From contig CAWJXW010000005.1 in assembly GCA_963846925.1 (NCBI GenBank), forward strand, positions 124,001-188,000: a stretch of 64,000 bases of DNA. Reading direction: 5' to 3'. Position 1 is the stretch's first letter, and the number at the start of each line of letters is the position of its first letter. This document shows positions 53,885 through 62,876 of the stretch, piece after piece. The translations under genes were made by a program, and so were the position numbers. Source of the stretch: JAQBQB01 sp963846925 (GTDB lineage Bacteria > Gemmatimonadota > Gemmatimonadetes > Gemmatimonadales > Gemmatimonadaceae). The notes under the pieces were generated by a model. The model ran no database searches. It was given only the letters and a program-made list of their open reading frames with translations, and was not told where the DNA came from.

Positions 53885-54843
53885 GCCTCGCTCACCGCAT
53901 CGCGCGCGCGGCTGAGCCCATCCTTGAACTGATTGACCGTCTCGCGGGTCTTCTGGCCATAGTAGCCCGCGGCGTCGGCATAGTCCTCACCCAGCGGCTG
54001 GTCCTTGTCGCCGCCGCCGCGACGGACGTAGTCGCCGGCCATGATCTTGTCGAAGCCCCCCGCGCGCTGCCAGCGAAGGAGTTCCGCCGCGCGAACCGTG
54101 TGCATCGGGTGCGTGCGCATCACGGTGTTGAGAATCTTCAAGACGGTGTCCCACGCGTCGCCGCCCGTCTCGTACTGCTCCGCCTGGCGGATGAACTCCT
54201 CGACGCGCAGTTGGTCGCCGTACGGCTTGCCGCCGGCGAGCTTCATTTCCGCGCCCATCACCGTGTTCAAGTCCTGCACGGCGAGCAGGCCGGCGCGGTC
54301 CGACGAGAACTCGCTCTTGCGGCTCCACTCGAGGAGCGCGAGCTGGAAGGGCAGCAGCGCCGCCGCGGCGAGGAAGGGAAGATTGCTCACCCCGAAGTAC
54401 ATGAGAATGACGGCAATCGTCGTGTACGTCGGGTGGCCGCTCATGATGTGACCGAGCTCGTGACCGAGAATCGAGCGAAGCTCGTCCTCCTCGAGTATCT
54501 CGAGCAGACCGGAGTGAATCACGACGAACGGCTTGTCGAAGCCAACGGCCATCGCGTTCGCGACCGGTGTCTGGCTCACGTACAGCTCGGGTCGGTCGGG
54601 CCAGTCGAGAGTCTCGAGCACCTCGGTCCACATCGCGTTCAGCTGCGGCCGCTGCCCGGCCGTCACTTGCACGGCGTCGCCGAGGAACAGTTGGCGAATC
54701 CCACGCTCGCCAAAGAAGCCGGCGACCTTTCTCACTACCTCGTCGAAGCCGGGAATGGCGCGGAGCGTGTTGAGGGCGGCGCGATCGGCGGGGTGTTCCC
54801 ATGCGCGGGACGAGATCTGGACGAGCTGGACGCGGTTTGCCAT
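53869..54843 (-). CDS. M48-family zinc metallopeptidase
   Basis: A 324-residue protein. The active site is LRSILGHELGHIMSGH (HExxH) with a downstream Glu ligand in EWSRKSEFSSDRAG. Hydrophobic stretches AVILMYFGVSNLPFLAAAAL suggest membrane association, as in HtpX-like enzymes. The C terminus is charged and helical (QKTRETVNQFKDGLSRARDA). It probably degrades membrane or misfolded proteins. The start ATG 54843 follows a long untranslated run after the PLP enzyme gene and overlaps purD by 16 bases at its end. Confidence 0.88.
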   Translation of the reverse strand: MANRVQLVQISSRAWEHPADRAALNTLRAIPGFDEVVRKVAGFFGERGIRQLFLGDAVQVTAGQRPQLNAMWTEVLETLDWPDRPELYVSQTPVANAMAVGFDKPFVVIHSGLLEILEEDELRSILGHELGHIMSGHPTYTTIAVILMYFGVSNLPFLAAAALLPFQLALLEWSRKSEFSSDRAGLLAVQDLNTVMGAEMKLAGGKPYGDQLRVEEFIRQAEQYETGGDAWDTVLKILNTVMRTHPMHTVRAAELLRWQRAGGFDKIMAGDYVRRGGGDKDQPLGEDYADAAGYYGQKTRETVNQFKDGLSRARDAVSEAWRKR

Positions 54844-54892
54844 GGCGAAATCTGGATGAGGGTCGCTGTCTCTGGGCGGGTCGCCTCGAGCC

Positions 54893-56131
54893 CTACGGTG
54901 CGCCGCTGCTGATTGTGTCGCGAGCTCGCGAACCTCTAGCGGATTCTCGCCCGGCCCGTTCCGGAATCCCTTCGAAGGCCTGTTCGAGGTCGGCGAGCAG
55001 GTCGCCGACGTCTTCCACGCCACAAGAAAGCCTGACCAGGCCGTCGCTCAATCCCAATGCGGCACGCCGGTCCGGTGGCACCGACGCGTGCGTCATCCCG
55101 GCCGGTTGGCTGATCAGCGATTCGACGCCGCCGAGCGACTCGGCGAGCGCGAAGACGCGCACCCGTCCGAGTACGTGGGCCGCGCGCTCTTTCGTCCCGA
55201 GCTCCACGCTGATCATCCCGCCGAAACCGGACATCTGCCGCTTGGCCAGTTCGTGCTGAGGGTGCGAGGCGAGCCCGATATAGTACACGTTCTCGGCCCC
55301 GACCCGCTCGACGAGCCACTTGGCGATCTCGCGGCCGTTCGCGTCGTGCTGACGCATACGCAGGTGCAGCGTCTTCGTCCCGCGCAGCGCGAGCCACGAG
55401 TCGAACGGTCCGGCGACGGCTCCGGCCGCGTTGTGGATGAACTGCAGTCGCGCAGCGAGGTCGTCGTCACGGGTTATCGCGCAGCCGCCGATCATGTCGC
55501 TGTGGCCGTTCAGGTACTTCGTGGTCGAGTGGTAGACGATGTCGGCACCTAGCTCGAGCGGCCGCTGGAAATACGGCGAGGCGAACGTGTTGTCGACGAC
55601 GAGGAGCGCCTGCGCTCTGTGCGCGATCTCCGCCACGGCCGCGATGTCGGTGAGCCGCATGAGCGGATTGCTCGGCGTCTCGACGAGCACGAGCCGCGTC
55701 TCGGGGCGAATCGCGTCGGCGACGAGCTGCGGATCGCGCGTGTCGATAAACGCGAAGTTCAATCCGAAGTTTTGAAGGATCTTGTCGAACAGGCGGAACG
55801 TGCCGCCGTAAACGTTTTCCGCGCAGACGACGTGGTCGCCCGCACGGAACAACTTCATGATCGAATCGAGGCAGCCCATGCCGCTCGCGAAGGCGAAGCC
55901 GTGGCGCCCGTTCTCGAGCGCGGCGACGTTCCGCTCGAACGCCTCGCGCGTGGGATTCTTTCCGCGCGCGTACTCGTACCCCTTGTTCTGACCCAACCCC
56001 TCCTGCACGTACGTCGAGGTCAGGTACACCGGCGTCATGATGGCGCCGGCGAGCGGTTCGGGGCGTTGGCCGGCGTGGATCGCGCGGGTGCCAAAGCCCG
56101 TGGCGAGATCGTCATCAAAGACTCGAGTCAT
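54893..56131 (-). CDS. Cystathionine gamma-synthase/lyase-family PLP enzyme
   Basis: A 412-residue trans-sulfuration enzyme. Marks are FGTRAIHAGQRPEPLAGAIM, TPVYLTSTYVQEG, YEYARGKNPTREAFERNVAA, ASGMGCLDSIMKLFRAGDHV, the PLP Asp region LLVVDNTFASPYFQRPLELG and the PLP Lys in HSTTKYLNGHSDMIGGCAI. It could be MetB (gamma-synthase) or a lyase; sequence alone does not decide. The last 30 residues are an Arg/Ser-rich extension. Confidence 0.9.
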   Translation of the reverse strand: MTRVFDDDLATGFGTRAIHAGQRPEPLAGAIMTPVYLTSTYVQEGLGQNKGYEYARGKNPTREAFERNVAALENGRHGFAFASGMGCLDSIMKLFRAGDHVVCAENVYGGTFRLFDKILQNFGLNFAFIDTRDPQLVADAIRPETRLVLVETPSNPLMRLTDIAAVAEIAHRAQALLVVDNTFASPYFQRPLELGADIVYHSTTKYLNGHSDMIGGCAITRDDDLAARLQFIHNAAGAVAGPFDSWLALRGTKTLHLRMRQHDANGREIAKWLVERVGAENVYYIGLASHPQHELAKRQMSGFGGMISVELGTKERAAHVLGRVRVFALAESLGGVESLISQPAGMTHASVPPDRRAALGLSDGLVRLSCGVEDVGDLLADLEQAFEGIPERAGRESARGSRARDTISSGAP

Positions 56132-56204
56132 GCCGATACTCTATCCTGTGCCATGCGTAGAAGTTAACCCATGAAGGCGACCTGACGAGACCGAACCCCA
56201 CGCG

Positions 56205-57290
56205 ATGATCGCCCGGCCGCACGAACCCCCCCCCGCCTCACCCTGCTGTCTCGTCGTCGACGACGAACCGCGCCTTCGCCAGGCCATGGTCCACCTGATG
56301 CGCGCCGAAGGATTTCAGTGCATCGAGGCGGCCAATGGCGTCGAGGCGCTCGAACAGCTCGGGCGTCACTCGGTCGCGCTCATGCTGAGCGACCTGCGCA
56401 TGCCAAAGATGGGCGGGCTCGAGCTGCTGCGCGAATCGCGGCAGCTGTACCCGGACCTCGCCGTCGTGATGATCACCGCCGTCGCGGACGTCGAAGTCGC
56501 GGTGAGTTGTCTCGCCGGCGGCGCGGCCGACTACGTCGTCAAGCCGTACCAGCTCGAAGACGTGCGGGCGCGCGTCGCGCAGGCACTCGACAAGCGCCGC
56601 CTGCTGCTCGAGAATCGCGCGTATCGCGAGAGTCTCGAGGACCGCGTCAGAGAGCAGGCGCGGGAGAACGAGGAGCTCTTCCTCGCCAGCATTCAATCGC
56701 TCGCCGAGGCGCTCGAGCTCAAGGATCCGTACACGCGCGGACACTCGATCCGCGTGAGCAAGTATTCCAGCACGATCGCCTGCGCGATGGGACTGCACGG
56801 CGACATGCTGCGCCAGATCGAGCTCGGCGGACACGTTCACGACATCGGAAAGATCGGCGTGCGCGAGACCGTGTTGAACAAGGCCGAGCGTCTGACCGCC
56901 GAGGAATACGAGCACATCATGACCCATCCGGTGCTCGGCTGGCGTATTCTCGCGCCGCTGCTCGCGGACCGTCCGACGGCGCTCAACATCGTGCGCTCGC
57001 ACCATGAGAGGTACGACGGTCTCGGCACGCCCGACGGGTTGAGCGGCAGCGACATCCCGCTCGAGGCGCGCATCGTGGCCGTCGCCGACGCGCTCGACGC
57101 CATGACGAGCGACCGCCCGTATCGCCCCTGCGAAATGTCCCTGTGCGGCGCGCTCGACGAGATCCGCCGCAACACTCGGACCCAGTTCGACCCTGACGTC
57201 GTCGAGGCTCTGACGCGCGCCGTGGCGTCGGGCGACCTCCAGCTTCTTCCAAAATCGTCGCAAGCCAGTCCGTTGATGCCGGCGCTTTGA
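56205..57290 (+). CDS. Response regulator with HD-GYP phosphodiesterase domain
   Basis: A 361-residue protein. The receiver domain has CCLVVDDEPRLRQAM, the phospho-Asp in MLSDLRMPKMGGLELL, Thr in VVMITAVADVE and Lys in YVVKPYQLEDV. A coiled linker (RAYRESLEDRVREQARENEE) joins the HD-GYP domain: LKDPYTRGHSIRVSKYSS, HVHDIGKIGVRE and HHERYDGLGTPDGLSG. The usual GYP is GTP here, so c-di-GMP hydrolysis or partner binding may differ. No histidine kinase is adjacent. Confidence 0.92.
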   Translation: MIARPHEPPPASPCCLVVDDEPRLRQAMVHLMRAEGFQCIEAANGVEALEQLGRHSVALMLSDLRMPKMGGLELLRESRQLYPDLAVVMITAVADVEVAVSCLAGGAADYVVKPYQLEDVRARVAQALDKRRLLLENRAYRESLEDRVREQARENEELFLASIQSLAEALELKDPYTRGHSIRVSKYSSTIACAMGLHGDMLRQIELGGHVHDIGKIGVRETVLNKAERLTAEEYEHIMTHPVLGWRILAPLLADRPTALNIVRSHHERYDGLGTPDGLSGSDIPLEARIVAVADALDAMTSDRPYRPCEMSLCGALDEIRRNTRTQFDPDVVEALTRAVASGDLQLLPKSSQASPLMPAL

Positions 57291-57378
57291 CGCGCGCATC
57301 GGGGCGCGCCCCTTCCACGCAGCGAAGCAGGACGCTCTCCGACAGGACCGCCTTTCCTCCGACGACTAGTTTCGCCCG

Positions 57379-58771
57379 ATGTCGACTGACGGATTGATGG
57401 TCAGCGTGTCGGGCATTCGCGGACGAGTCGGTGATGCGCTCACGCCGGACGTCGTCGCACGCTACGCCGCGGCGTTCGGCGCGTGGTCCGCCGAGCGCGC
57501 CCGATCCGCGTCGCCGGGCCGGGCGAAAATCGTCGTCGGCCGCGACAGCCGCGTGTCCGGCCCGATGTTCCATCGGGTTGTCCTCGCGGCGCTCCAGTCG
57601 GTCGGCTGCGACGTCATCGACATCGGACTCACGACCACGCCGACCTGCCAGCTCGCCGTCGAGCATCACCATGCCGCGGGAGGGCTGATGATCTCGGCGA
57701 GCCACAACCCCATCGAATGGAACGCGCTCAAGTTCATCGGACCGACGGGCCTCTTCCTCGAGGCGTCCGAGGGAAACGAGATGCGCGCGCTGGTCGAAGA
57801 AGGAATTCCGCGCGCCACGTGGGACCACCTGGGTGAGATCGAGCTCGATGACCGTGCGATCGCGCGACACATCGAACGTGTCCTTGCGATACCATATCTC
57901 GACGTCGACGGCATTCGCGCGCCGAGGCTTCTCGGTCGCACTCGATTGTGTGCGCGGAGCAGGGGCCGCGATCATGCCGGAGCTGCTCGAGCGGCTGGGC
58001 TGCCGCGTGACGATGATCAACGGAGAAACCGACGGCAGGTTTCCGCGCGCGCCCGAACCGGTCGCCGAGAATCTCGGTGAGCTGGAACGACTCGTGCTCA
58101 AGACGCGGGCCGCGATCGGCTTTGCGGTGGACCCGGACGTTGATCGACTCGCGCTGGTCTCGAACGAGGGAAGAGCGATCGGCGAAGACTTCACGCTCGC
58201 ATTGGCCGCGCGGGTAGTGCTCCGCCACCGCCGCGGCGCGCTTGTAACGAATCTTTCCACCAGCCGAATCGTCGAGGACGTGGCGATCTCGGCGGGGGTG
58301 CCCGTTGTAAGGGCGCCGGTCGGCGAGGTGAACGTCGCGGTGCGCATGCGCGACGAAAGGGCCCCGATTGGTGGTGAAGGCAACGGTGGCGTGATTCTCT
58401 CCGAGGTGCATCTTGGACGGGATGCGCCGGTGGGCGCGGCGCTCGTTCTACAACTGCTGCACGAGGAGAATCGCACACTGTCGGACATCGTCGCCGAGCT
58501 GCCGAAGTACGTCATCGTGAAGGACAAGCTCGACCGTCCGTCCGCTCCGCTCGGAGCGGTGTATGATGCACTGCGCGCCGCGTTCCCCGACGCCGAGGCC
58601 GACGCGCAGGATGGCCTCAGGCTCGCGTGGAATGACCGTTGGGTTCACGTGCGTCCGTCCGGCACCGAGCCCATCGTGCGGGTGATCGCTGAGGCTCCGA
58701 CCGACGCGGCCGCTCGAGAGTTGGTGCGCAAGTCGCGCGAGCCGCTCGACGCGCTCGCCGCTCAACATTGA
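57379..58771 (+). CDS. glmM: Phosphoglucosamine mutase (one frameshift)
   Basis: About 463 residues. Marks are GLMISASHNPIEWNALKF (phospho-Ser), AVDPDVDRLALVSNEG (metal), GGEGNGGVILSEVHLG and the C-terminal RPSGTEPIVRVIAE. An extra base near 57925-57930 shifts the frame between VDGIRA and FSVALDCVRGAGA. It converts glucosamine-6-P to glucosamine-1-P for cell-wall precursors, directly after glmS's product is formed; glmS follows 16 bases later. Confidence 0.9.
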
Positions 58772-58787
58772 AAAGGATTCGCCATTC

Positions 58788-60618
58788 ATGTGCGGAATAG
58801 TCGGATACGTCGGCTCGCGTAGCGCCGGGACCATGCTCATCGAGGGGCTCAAGCGCCTCGAGTACCGTGGCTACGACTCGGCCGGCATCGCGATGAGCAA
58901 CGGCAACGGGCTCGAGACGCGGAAGGCGAAGGGCAAGATCTCGAACCTTGAGTCGCTGGTCGGGTCGCTATCCGATACACGGCACCGTCGGCATCGCGCA
59001 CACGCGTTGGGCCACGCACGGCGCGCCGAGCGAATTGAACGCGCATCCGCAAACCGACTGCTCCAACACGATCGCCGTCGTCCACAACGGCATCATCGAG
59101 AACTACAGCGCCCTGCGGAAGATGCTCCAGATGCAGGGGCACACGTTCAAGTCGGACACCGACACCGAAGTGCTCGCGCACCTGATCGAGGCGGCCCTTC
59201 CCGACGAGCCGCTCGAGGACGCGGTGATCGACGCGCTCAATCTCGTGCAAGGCACCTACGGCATCGCGGTTCTGTCGAGCAAGGAGCCCGGCAAGATCGT
59301 CTGCGCGCGCCAGGGGAGCCCGCTCCTCATCGGCCTCGGCGACGGCGAGAACTACGTGGCGAGCGACGTCGCCGCGATCCTCAAGCACACGCGCCAGGTC
59401 GTCTACCTCGACGACGGCGAGATGGGCGTGCTGACGAAGGACGGCTACGAGGTCCTCGACTTGAACGCGCGCCGCGTGTCGAAGGGCGTGAGCCGGATCG
59501 ACTGGTCGCTCGACGAGATCGAGAAGGGCGGGTTCGACCACTTCATGCTCAAGGAGATCTTCGAGCAGCCGCAGACGATCCAGAACACGATGCGCGGCCG
59601 CCTCGTCGTCGACGAAGGCTTCTCCAAGCTCGGCGGGTTGAATCTCACTCGGGAAGAGCTGCAGTCGATCAACCACGTCGTGATCACGGCGTGCGGCACG
59701 AGCTGGCACTCCGGGTTGATCGGCGGGATGTACATCGAGGAGCTCGCTCGCCTGCACGCGGAAGTCGAGTACGCCTCGGAATTCCGCTATCGTAATCCGA
59801 TCGTCGACGATCGCACGCTGTGCGTGGTGATCTCGCAGTCGGGCGAGACGGCGGACACGCTCGCGGCGATGCGCGAGGCGAAGCGCCGTGGCGCGAAGAC
59901 GCTGGGCCTCGTCAACGTCGTCGGCTCGACGATCGCGCGCGAAGACAACGGCGGCATCTACCTGCACGCCGGTCCCGAGATCGGCGTCGCGTCTACCAAG
60001 GCGTTCACGAGCCAGGTCATCGCGCTCGCGCTGCTCACACTGAAACTGGCGCGCCTGCGGAACATGTCGGTCGTCGCGGGCAAGGAGCTCGCGCAAGCGA
60101 TGCTCGCGCTCCCCGACCAGATTCAGTCGATCCTCGACCGAGCGCCGGAGATCGAAGAGCTCGCCGACCGCTTCAAGAACGCTACGAATTTCTTGTATCT
60201 CGGCCGCGGCTACAACTTTCCGGTGGCCCTCGAAGGGGCCCTCAAACTCAAAGAAATCAGCTACATCCACGCCGAGGGGTATCCGGCGGCGGAGATGAAG
60301 CACGGACCGATCGCGCTGATTGACTCGGAGATGCCGGTAGTGTTCGTCGCGCCGCACGACGCGGTGTTCGAGAAGGTGGTCTCGAACATCCAGGAAGTGA
60401 AAGCGCGTGGCGGAAGGGTCATCTGCATCACGAGTCAGCCGGAGCCCGTCCTCGAGGGGATGATCGACTACGAGATTCGAATCCCGCAGACGATCGACAT
60501 GTTGTACCCCGTGCTGACGGTCATCCCGCTGCAGTTGCTGGCGTATTACATCGCCGTGAAGCGCGGGCTCAACGTCGACCAGCCGCGGAACCTCGCGAAG
60601 TCAGTGACGGTGGAGTGA
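58788..60618 (+). CDS. glmS: Glutamine-fructose-6-phosphate aminotransferase (one frameshift)
   Basis: About 610 residues. The N-terminal nucleophile Cys2 is present in MCGIVGYVGSRSAGTMLIEG, with LEYRGYDSAGIA. An extra G near 58967 (GGTCGGGTCGC) breaks the frame before YPIHGTVGIAHTRWATHGAP. Two SIS domains follow (ACGTSWHSGLIGGMYIEELA, VVISQSGETADTLAAMREAK), and it ends LNVDQPRNLAKSVTVE. It feeds GlmM; the two genes form a hexosamine unit. Confidence 0.93.
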
Positions 60619-60629
60619 TCTTTGGTCAC

Positions 60630-60658
60630 TTGACTTGTGCGTTCACCGCCTGTACTAT
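60630..60658 (+). promoter_or_regulatory. Sigma-70-like promoter of the MarR gene
   Basis: TTGACT at 60630-60635, a 17-base spacer and TACTAT at 60653-60658. The expected start, about seven bases past the -10, coincides with the GTG start codon at 60665, so the transcript is probably leaderless. Confidence 0.65.
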
Positions 60659-60664
60659 TCATGC

Positions 60665-61090
60665 GTGAACGACACTATCGCAGGTCAGCAGCTCAAGCAC
60701 CTCGACACGATTCTCCAAACGGCACACGCCCTTGAAGCACGCCTCGAGGCGGCGCTTGGGGACGCTGGGTTGTCGGGAGCCAAGTTCTCTGTCCTGAGCG
60801 AGTTGGTGCGCTCTGGAGAGCCTTTGGCGTTGAGCGAGTTGGCGTCGAGGCTGGCCTGCGTTCGGTCGAACATGACTCAGTTGGTCGACCGCCTGGAGGC
60901 TGACGGTTTGGTTCGCCGAGTGGCGGATCCGACCGACCGGCGCTCCGTGAAGGCGCAGATCACCGATGAGGGCCAGAGGCGACAGGCCGATGGCGCCCGA
61001 AGAATGGATGCGCTGGAGCGAGATCTAGCGAACCTGGTGTCGGACGCCGATGGAGCGGCGCTTCATCGCATGCTGCTTGCGTTACGCTGA
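60665..61090 (+). CDS. MarR-family transcriptional regulator
   Basis: GTG 60665 gives MNDTIAGQQLKHLDTILQTA. The winged helix is seen in LSGAKFSVLSELVRSGEPLA, LSELASRLACVRSNMTQLVD, RLEADGLVRRVADPTDRRSV and KAQITDEGQRR, the standard MarR order, and length 141 is usual. It stands before a YceI gene, a frequent pairing. Codon use is less GC-extreme than its neighbours (CTG/GTT/TTG mixed), which may hint at transfer. Confidence 0.92.
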   Translation: MNDTIAGQQLKHLDTILQTAHALEARLEAALGDAGLSGAKFSVLSELVRSGEPLALSELASRLACVRSNMTQLVDRLEADGLVRRVADPTDRRSVKAQITDEGQRRQADGARRMDALERDLANLVSDADGAALHRMLLALR

Positions 61091-61127
61091 GCTCGCGGTG
61101 TCCGGACTGAGTTTTTTTGTTCGTGAA

Positions 61128-61152
61128 GTACAGGTATGCACTTTCGATGTAC
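61128..61152. promoter_or_regulatory. Inverted repeat upstream of yceI, possible MarR operator
   Basis: GTACA at 61128-61132 and TGTAC at 61148-61152 face each other over 15 bases in an AT-rich stretch following the MarR gene. The arms are short, so the operator role is weakly supported. Confidence 0.35.
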
Positions 61153-61225
61153 GAATGATTCAGGGATGACCGATGCCGGCTCGTCTCAACAGACTCTTAA
61201 TGGGAGTAGTTCCGGAGGATTACCG

Positions 61226-61792
61226 ATGAACGACACTGCTTCAACCACCGTTTGGACCGTCGACCCCGCCCACGCCGAGCTGGCGTTCGCCGTTCGCCAT
61301 CTGATGATCAACAACGTTCGCGGGCGCTTCGGCAAAGTCGAAGGAACGGTCACCGTCGACAACGCGGACCTGAACAAGTCCAAGATCGACGTGACCGTAG
61401 ACGTCAATTCGATCGACACACGGCAGGAGATGCGCGACAACCATCTCCGTTCCGCCGACTTCTTCGACGCCGCCAACTACCCGACGATGCATTTCGTCAG
61501 CAAGCGAATCGTCGGCGACGTGGCAAAGGATTTTCAGATCATCGGCGACCTGACGATCCGCGGCACTACTCACGAGGTCGCGCTCGACGCGCACCTCGAG
61601 GGTCGCGGCAAGGACCCGTGGGGGAACGAGCGCGCGGGCTTCAGCCTCTCCGGCAAAATCAATCGACACGACTACGGCCTGCAGTGGAACCAGGCGCTCG
61701 AAGCCGGCGGCGTCGCGGTCGGCGCCGAGGTCAAGATGACCATCGACGTCGAGATCTTTCACAAGCTCGAAGCGCTGAGCGCCGCGGCGTAG
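61226..61792 (+). CDS. YceI-family lipocalin-like protein
   Basis: ATG 61226 follows GGAGG by seven bases; earlier starts lack a site. The 188-residue protein has VWTVDPAHAELAFAVRHLMI, NNVRGRFGKVEGTVTVDNAD, RQEMRDNHLRSADFFDAANY, GDLTIRGTTHEVALDAHLEG and GFSLSGKINRHDYGLQWNQA, the YceI barrel pattern. These proteins bind isoprenoids. There is no signal peptide, so it is cytoplasmic. A terminator follows the stop by three bases. Confidence 0.93.
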   Translation: MNDTASTTVWTVDPAHAELAFAVRHLMINNVRGRFGKVEGTVTVDNADLNKSKIDVTVDVNSIDTRQEMRDNHLRSADFFDAANYPTMHFVSKRIVGDVAKDFQIIGDLTIRGTTHEVALDAHLEGRGKDPWGNERAGFSLSGKINRHDYGLQWNQALEAGGVAVGAEVKMTIDVEIFHKLEALSAAA

Positions 61793-61795
61793 ACC

Positions 61796-61826
61796 AGCGG
61801 CGCGGGCACGTCGCCGCTAGGTTTTT
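61796..61826 (+). terminator. Intrinsic terminator after yceI
   Basis: AGCGGCG (61796-61802) pairs with CGCCGCT (61812-61818) around a nine-base loop, followed by AGGTTTTT. Confidence 0.7.
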
Positions 61827-61848
61827 GCGTCGACATGCCCGCGCAACC

Positions 61849-62286
61849 GTGCGAGTTCTCGTTCAGCGCGTGACGCGCGCCAGCGTGCGCGTCGGCGATC
61901 GTGTCACCGGCGCGATCGCGCAGGGATTCGCGGTGCTCGTCGGCTTCACGCACACCGACGCCCTCGACCACGTCGAATGGATGGCGGAGAAGCTCGTCGG
62001 TCTGCGACTCTTCGCCGACGACGAGGACAAGATGAATCGCTCGATCGTCGACGCGGGCGGCGCGATCCTCGTCGTGTCGCAGTTCACGCTCTACGGCGAC
62101 GCGGTCAAGGGACGACGCCCGAGCTTCGTCGACGCGGCACGCCCCGAGCACGCCCAGCCCTTGTACGACAAGTTCGTCGACGGACTGCGACAGCGCGGCG
62201 TACGCGTCGAGACGGGCGAGTTCGGCGCGGCCATGCAGGTCGAGATCGTCAACGACGGCCCCGTCACGATCTGGATCGAACGGTGA
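61849..62286 (+). CDS. dtd: D-aminoacyl-tRNA deacylase
   Basis: GTG 61849 gives MRVLVQRVTRASVRVGDRVT. The catalytic SQFTLYGDAVKG (S-Q-x-T) and the C-terminal NDGPVTIWIER (Gly-Pro cross-subunit motif) are intact. It hydrolyses D-amino acids wrongly loaded on tRNA. At 145 residues the size is normal. It is coupled to maf by GTGA. Confidence 0.94.
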   Translation: MRVLVQRVTRASVRVGDRVTGAIAQGFAVLVGFTHTDALDHVEWMAEKLVGLRLFADDEDKMNRSIVDAGGAILVVSQFTLYGDAVKGRRPSFVDAARPEHAQPLYDKFVDGLRQRGVRVETGEFGAAMQVEIVNDGPVTIWIER

Positions 62287-62876
62287 GCCGTCCGCCGGTC
62301 GTTCTCGCGTCGGCGTCGCCGCGGCGCCGCGAGCTGCTGCGGCTCGTCGGCATCGAGCACACCGTGATTCCAGCCGACATCGACGAGGCCCATCCGCCGG
62401 GCGAGGCCGCGGCCGCCTACGCCGAGCGTCTCGCGCGGGAGAAAGCCGGCGCGATCGATCGCGACGATGCCGTCGTCATCGGCAGCGACACCATCGTCGT
62501 CGTCGACGGAGACGTGCTCGGCAAACCGCGCGACCGCGAGCAGGCCGTGGAGATGCTGCGGCGTTTGAGCGGTCGCGCGCACGTCGTGATGACCGGCGTC
62601 GCGGTCGCCTGGCGCGGCCGTATGTCCTCCGGGGTCGAGGAAGCCGGCGTCACGTTCCGCGCGCTGAGCGACGACGAGATCCGGCGTTACGTCGAGACGG
62701 GCGAGCCGATGGACAAGGCGGGCGCCTACGGCATCCAGGGATTCGGCGCGACGATCGTCGACCGTGTGGACGGCGACTACTTCGCCGTGATGGGTTTGCC
62801 GCTCAACCGCCTCGTGCGACTGTGCCGCGCCGTCGGACTCGGCTACGACTTCGGGCCGCTCACCGCCGGGGCGTAA
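62283..62876 (+). CDS. maf: Maf-family nucleoside-triphosphate pyrophosphatase
   Basis: A 197-residue protein with VVLASASPRRRELLRLVGIE, VIGSDTIVVVDGDVLGKPRD, EQAVEMLRRLSGRAHVVMTG, YVETGEPMDKAGAYGIQGFG and VMGLPLNRL. These are Maf marks. It hydrolyses non-canonical or dTTP/UTP nucleotides and influences septum formation in some bacteria. Its last 34 bases overlap the convergent glycosyltransferase gene. Confidence 0.94.
   Translation: MSRPPVVLASASPRRRELLRLVGIEHTVIPADIDEAHPPGEAAAAYAERLAREKAGAIDRDDAVVIGSDTIVVVDGDVLGKPRDREQAVEMLRRLSGRAHVVMTGVAVAWRGRMSSGVEEAGVTFRALSDDEIRRYVETGEPMDKAGAYGIQGFGATIVDRVDGDYFAVMGLPLNRLVRLCRAVGLGYDFGPLTAGA

Noticed and set aside
58940..58990. Programmed frameshift in glmS
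   Set aside because: No slippery heptamer or stimulatory structure; the site fits the same one-base G-insertion pattern seen elsewhere.
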